The notes under the pieces: model-generated | Databases searched by the model: none | The model's input: only the letters and a program-made list of their open reading frames with translations | What the model was told of the DNA's origin: nothing | Translations under genes and position numbers: made by a program | Shown: piece by piece, positions 31,806-36,455 of the stretch | How the letters are laid out: each line of letters begins with the position of its first letter | Numbering within the stretch: the stretch's first letter is position 1 | From: Lojkania enalia | Taxonomy: Eukaryota > Ascomycota > Dothideomycetes > Pleosporales | Assembly (NCBI GenBank): GCA_010094045.1 | Contig: ML986720.1 | Span: 91,302-127,756, forward strand | DNA length: 36,455 bases | Direction: 5' to 3'

Positions 31806-32060
31806 GGTGATTCTACCTTAAGAAGAAGACCCGCCTTATAATCCGCCTCTTCTTCTTCCTTAAGCTGCTCCTATATATATTTATAACCCTCTACCTACCT
31901 ATACTTCGCTTGTTTACAAATCTTCTAAAGACGCTGGATCTTTATATAAGCCGCTACTACCTTATTAAAAAATTGTTCTAACTCTTCTTAGGCTAGATAA
32001 ATCTCCTCTTCTAGTTTTACAACTTTAGTATTCTACTTTACTACTAAGAAGAATTAGGAA
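31806..32060 (-). pseudogene. Antisense coiled-coil frame in element B
   Basis: Function unknown. On the minus strand a charged, coiled-coil-like product can be read: KVVKLEEEIYLA, EELEQFFNKVVAAYIKIQRL, KICKQAKYR, EQLKEEEEADYKAGLL. The in-frame stops are TAG/TAA codons in positions fitting Gln. It lies between the chromodomain end of pol and the 3' LTR, antisense to pol. Short LEEEI-type coiled-coil proteins of this look are common among fungal hypothetical proteins; that link is from general knowledge, not a search. Confidence 0.6.
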
Positions 32061-32408
32061 CGAACTAGTATTATAGGACTGTAATATACGAGTAATTTAA
32101 GTATTACAATCCGTATTATATAACGAACGTATACTAGTATAAAGGTATTCTAAATAATATAACTTTTTAGGTATCTTCTTCTTATCTACTTTATAAGTTA
32201 ATCCCTTACAGGAATATTAGAAATAAAATATAATAATCTCGCCTAAATAGTCTATATAATTAGTATAATAGTATCTATCTAGAGTTAAACAACGAAGGGG
32301 AGGTATTAGGAATATATATAGCCTTAACAAAGACAGCGTACTAACCCTACTATATACTAAATTAGAACGGGAAAACTCTTAAACTAAGAGCTTAGAGGAG
32401 GAAGGTAA
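32061..32408 (+). other. 3' untranslated region and polypurine tract of element B
   Basis: No further frame is supported. Ends in the purine tract gcttagaggaggaaggt just before the LTR start at 32409. Might include the promoter of the antisense frame. Confidence 0.6.
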
Positions 32409-32766
32409 TATTATAGATACCTTATAGAAGACCCTATACTAGACCCGATCGAGATCTAGGACTTTATATAGTAGGAAGAATAGGGTTAATATAAGGTATA
32501 TAATATACTTAGTAGCTTAGTTAACTAAGTAACTAAATACACTTAGTTGCTTAGCTAACTAAGTAAGAAGGAATAATAAGGGAACTAAATTATATTTAAT
32601 AACCTTACAACTCTAACTTTTATAGCTTTTTATAGTTAACTTAAATATTCTTTATATACTCTACTTATATACTTCTTTTATAAGCTTATAAGAATAATCT
32701 CCTATAGTATATAATTACTCTTAGTTATTACTTTATCTTATACCTGGCTAATTAGAGGCTGTTATA
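32409..32766 (+). repeat. 3' LTR of element B (358 bp)
   Basis: Starts tattatagatacc, ends ctgttata; the taatc duplication follows. Differs from the 5' LTR by transitions only where checked. Confidence 0.9.
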
Positions 32767-32771
32767 TAATC

Positions 32772-35700
32772 TTTACTACTAACTAATACTTAATTTAATA
32801 TTTATAACCTACTAGTACTACTATTTACTAATAGGCTACTTAAATAGTTATTAAAAACTATAAACTACCTAAACCTAATATAAAAGGAGATTTTAAAGTA
32901 ATTAATTTACAACCTTTATATAGCCTAAAACCTAGATAGTACTATTTAAAGCTCCGCCTGTTAAACTATATATAATATAATTACTAGCTATTTAAAATAT
33001 TATATTAGTTAAAAGAATTTAAAACTAAAACCGATTTAACCTTAAATAAAGATTATAGTTAAAAAGATCTATTTAAATCTAAATATTTAAAGTCTATACT
33101 ATAGCTAGATATATATTATATAGGCGCTATACTACTAGTCTAACTCTTCTAGTAACTTAACTATAAAGTCTTCGCTGTATTAATAGCTAATATTAATAAG
33201 GTTCTAGCCTTAAAGGTGTATACTAACCCTATTACTAAAGTACCTAAAGAATACTATAATCTATTATCTATTTTCTTATATAAGAATATAGATAAGTTAT
33301 CTAGACGATAATCGTATAATTATAAGATTAAACTAGAGAACGGTAAGTAAGCTAGTTTTAGTCTACTCTATAAGATATCCTAGAACGAGCTAAAGGTACT
33401 AAAGAAGTACCTTAATAAGAACTTGTCTAAGGGATTTATTAGAGTAAGCTTATTACTAGTAGCTATACCTATAATTTTTATAAAGAAATCTAGAGGTAGT
33501 TTTTAATTCTACGTAAATTATAGAGCCCTAAATACTATTACTATTAAGAACTAATACCTAATTCTACTAATTTAAGAAATATTAACCCGATTTAGTAAGG
33601 CTAAATACTATATAAAACTCGATATTATTACTACGTTTAATAAGCTAAGAATTGTTAAGGAAGATAAATAGAAGACTATCTTTTATACACGCTATAGGCT
33701 ATTTAAATACCTAGTAATACCTTTTAGCCTAGCTAATACTTTAAGTATATTCTAGTACTTTATAAATAATATACTAAAACTATATCTTAATATATTTTAT
33801 ACTACCTATATTAATAATATCCTAATATTTAGTAAGAATCTAAAGGATTATAAGTAGTATATTTAGCTAGTCCTTAAAGCCTTAAGAGCGAATAGTCTAC
33901 AGCTTAATATAGATAAGTATAAGTTCTACTAGTTAGAAGTAATCTATCTAGGGTATATAATTACTATAGAAGAGATCTATATAGACTTAAAGAAGGTAGA
34001 GACAATTGTTAACTAAGAATACTCTAAGAATATAAAAGATATTTAAGCCTTTATAAGCTTTACGAACTTCTACTAATAATTTATTAATAACTTCTTATAG
34101 AAAGTTTCCTCCTTAGTAGCCCTAACTAAGAAGAACACTCGATTTAACTAGAATAATAGCTGTTAATATTCTTTCAACTACCTAAAAAATACCTTTATCT
34201 CTATATTAATTCTCTAATACTTTAACTCTAAGCTATTAATAGTAGTAGAAGCTAATATATCTAATTTTATAATAGCCGGCGTGCTGTCCTAGAGAGGTGC
34301 TAATAGTAAACTAAGACCTATTACCTACTTCTCTAAGCGTATAAATCCTGCTAAAAGTAACTATAAGATATATAATAAGAAACTACTCGCGATTATCCAA
34401 TATTTTAAGTAATAGAGGCCTAAATTAGAAGGTATAGTATTTTCTATAGAAGTGTTCAGTAATTATAAAAACCTATAGTACTTTATAATAATAAAACAGC
34501 TAAGCTACTAATAGGTCTATTAGTTAGAATACCTGTTAAGGTTTAATTTTAGTATTATATACCGACCCGGAAAACTTAGAGAGAAGCTTAATACTTTAAC
34601 TTAAAGGTTATAGGACGAGCCTATATAAGAAAAGGCCTATAGAGGTTATTAATAGATATTACTTCGTCCTAAACTATTCTAATAGATAGAAGTAGGCCGA
34701 TCGATTATAGATATTATCGACGAAAAATACCCGAACGATAATCTAATCTAAGACACCTTAAAGCTACTAAAAAAAGAAGCCCGTTAATTTAAGCTCCTAA
34801 TTCTAGCTAACTATAAAAAGTGTAACAACCGACTATACTATTAAGATTAACTCGTAGTACTAAACTATAATAAGCTGAAGCTTAAGCTGCTGTAAACTGT
34901 CTACAACTTACTATTTAGCAGATACCCTAGTCGAGGAAAGACCTTAGAACTACTCTAGCGCGAGTACTATTAGTTAAAGATATTCGACTCGGTATAATAA
35001 TATATAGGCTGTTATTATATATACCGAAGAAGTAAGACTTCTAGAGAGAAGTACTATAGATTATTAAAACTGTTATCTATACCTAAACGAAGGTTTTAAG
35101 ATATCTCTATAGATTTTATAACTAATCTACTAGAATTAGAAGGTTGTACGAATATTATAGTAGTAGTTAATAGGCTTAGCAAGTATAGATACCTAATACT
35201 ATATACAAGAATTAAAGCTCCTAATATTATCTAACTATTCCGTTACTATATATAAGTTTACTATAAACTGCTACGCACTATTATATCCGACTATAGAATA
35301 TAGTTTATCTCTACTTTCTATTAAGAGCTTTATAGACAGCTATAAATTAATATATATATATTAACCAGCTTCTACCTAGAGATTAATAGCTAGATAGAGA
35401 ATGCTAATATAGTAATAGAATAAGTTCTCTAAACCTATACCAGCTATAAATAAGATAACTAGGTTGAATAGCTATTAACAGTATAGTTTAAAGCGAATAA
35501 TATAGTGTCTAAATTAATAAAAGTCTCTCTATTTCTAGCCTACTTTAGCTAGCACCCTTAAATAGGCTTTAAGCTACCTACAGGGATCTATTAACTACTA
35601 AAATAGTCCCTAATAGTCTAGAAAGCTAATAGACTAGTTAATAAGATAAAGGATATTATAGAGTATATTAGAGAAGAACTTACCTAGGTATAAGCGCTCT

Positions 35701-36200
35701 AATAAGAGTACGCTAACTATAAGCGTGTACCAGCCTCTAACTACTAGGTTAATAATCTAGTCTAGCTAGACGCTAGAAATATACGTATATAAAGACCGTT
35801 GAAAAAACTTAATTAGAAGAATATAGGCCCCTATAAAGTTATCGCGAAGGTGTTCTTATACGCTTATAGACTAAAGCTACCTAAATCGGCTAAAATATAT
35901 CCTATATTCTATATATTACTATTATAGCCAGCACCTAAGTTATTTAACTACTTATCTAGTTAATAAGTATATAATCCTAAACCTATTAAGATTAATAGAA
36001 AACTAGAATACTTTATTAAGTAAATAGAAGACCTCTACTATAACTAATAGAGATGTCGGCACGAATACCTAGTTAAGTAGACTAGCTATTACAACCTAGA
36101 ATAGTACCCGGCTAGTAACTTTATTAAGATAACTGCTGTAGAAGATTACCACGCTAAAAACCTAAATAAATAAGACTTAAATATAATATTATGTCTAGAT
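32772..36200 (+). pseudogene. Pol of A4 (continued): RT, RNase H, integrase, chromodomain
   Basis: Continues from 25909 after element B. RT covers about 33380-33900: ELKVLKKYLNKNLSKGFIR, YVNYRALNTITIKN, YYIKLDI; the catalytic motif reads YINN (33807-33818), both Asp changed to Asn. RNase H is at about 34200-34620. The integrase zinc-binding part is at about 34930-35045 (EYY, IGCYYIY, with His and Cys partly Tyr), the catalytic core from 35095 (ISIDFITNLLELEG, NRLSKYR). The C-terminal chromodomain is at about 35990-36160 (EYLVK-stop-TSYYNLE-stop-YPASNF, family form KW.GY). Highly mutated. Confidence 0.85.
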
Positions 36201-36455
36201 TCTTAATTAGGTGTTAAAGTCTAATCTAAGTATATTTCTAGACGCCTATAATAATACTATACTAATATAACGCTAGCAATAATACTACTACCAATCCCTA
36301 ATATAGTACTGCTATAAGAACCGAACCGACCTAATCTCTAGTATAGTACTACTATATGATAATAACTAGTTATACTAATACGCCTATAACCTTAACTAAT
36401 ACTAGTATTAATAACTACTACTTAATTATAAATAACCTAAATATAATATAAAGAC
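36201..36455 (+). other. 3' untranslated region of A4, cut by the window end
   Basis: Corresponds to 3960-4326 of A1, with one copy of the 105-bp unit that A1 has twice. The polypurine tract and 3' LTR are expected just beyond the window. Confidence 0.75.

Larger units (their letters stand above)
25915..32766 (+). mobile_element. Full-length Ty3/Gypsy chromovirus, family B
   Basis: LTRs of 358 bp each (25915-26272 and 32409-32766) with mutated TG...CA ends, flanked by taatc (25910-25914 and 32767-32771). Total 6852 bp. Holds gag with zinc knuckle, pol with protease, RT, RNase H, integrase and chromodomain, an antisense frame, and a polypurine tract (gcttagaggaggaaggt) before the 3' LTR. It interrupts the pol of A4. 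An LTR fragment of the same family is at 7297-7441. Confidence 0.92.
23979..36455 (+). mobile_element. Family A copy A4, interrupted by element B, runs off the window
   Basis: 5' LTR, gag, protease, then element B (25915-32766), then RT, RNase H, integrase, chromodomain and 3' untranslated region. The window ends about 25 bases before the expected polypurine tract, judging from A1 (4326 to 4351). A3 shows the uninterrupted sequence at the B site. It is the most complete family A copy here. Confidence 0.88.

Noticed and set aside
1949..36455. The window as a centromere because of a CENP-A-like gene and AT-rich repeats
   Set aside because: A gene for a histone variant says nothing about where the protein binds; RIP-affected transposon blocks occur in many places.

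Overview
The window looks like a gene-poor, AT-rich compartment of a filamentous ascomycete (Pezizomycotina) genome that has been heavily altered by repeat-induced point mutation (RIP). CpA and its complement TpG have almost vanished and TpA is everywhere. As a result ATG start codons read ATA, and Gln (CAA/CAG) and Trp (TGG) codons read as stops. This is why 36 kb shows almost no open frames although it is full of recognisable protein remnants. All calls are by eye, from reading through stops and aligning internal copies; no search was run.

Left end (1-2800): this part is not a recognised transposon. Two spliced genes stand head to head. On the minus strand is a four-exon gene of unknown function (237-1573). 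On the plus strand is a three-exon remnant of a divergent histone H3 (1949-2492). Its tail is H3-like (TGGK, K.LA.K), but loop 1 is longer and has Trp in the CENP-A-like position. About 130 bp after it lies a 32-bp minisatellite built of telomere-like CCCTAA words (2622-2789), abutting a retroelement truncated in its integrase.

Rest of the window: nested LTR retrotransposons, mostly Ty3/Gypsy chromoviruses. Family A (303-bp LTR) has four copies: A1 (+, 2819-4666), A2 (-, 4667-5540), A3 (-, 9501-20007) and A4 (+, 23979 to the window end). Family C (260-bp LTR) has one full-length copy (12390-19464, -), inserted in the gag of A3 with target duplication GTAAT and the least mutated element here. 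It also has an older fragment C2 (20008-23978, +) between A3 and A4. Family B (358-bp LTR) is complete at 25915-32766 (+), inserted in the pol of A4 with duplication TAATC. Smaller insertions are a 1123-bp TRIM-like non-autonomous LTR element (6009-7131, duplication TAGTA), a deleted pogo/Fot1-type DNA transposon (7444-8949, TA duplication) and probable solo LTRs E (9297-9498, 20972-21173) and F (20527-20743).

The order of insertion can be read directly: C2 is oldest; A3, A4, E2 and F entered it; C entered A3 and B entered A4. Families B and C each carry a short reading frame antisense to gag-pol just before the 3' LTR. The points most worth follow-up are the H3-variant gene pair beside telomere-like repeats, the shared intron sequences there, the antisense frames and the TRIM element.
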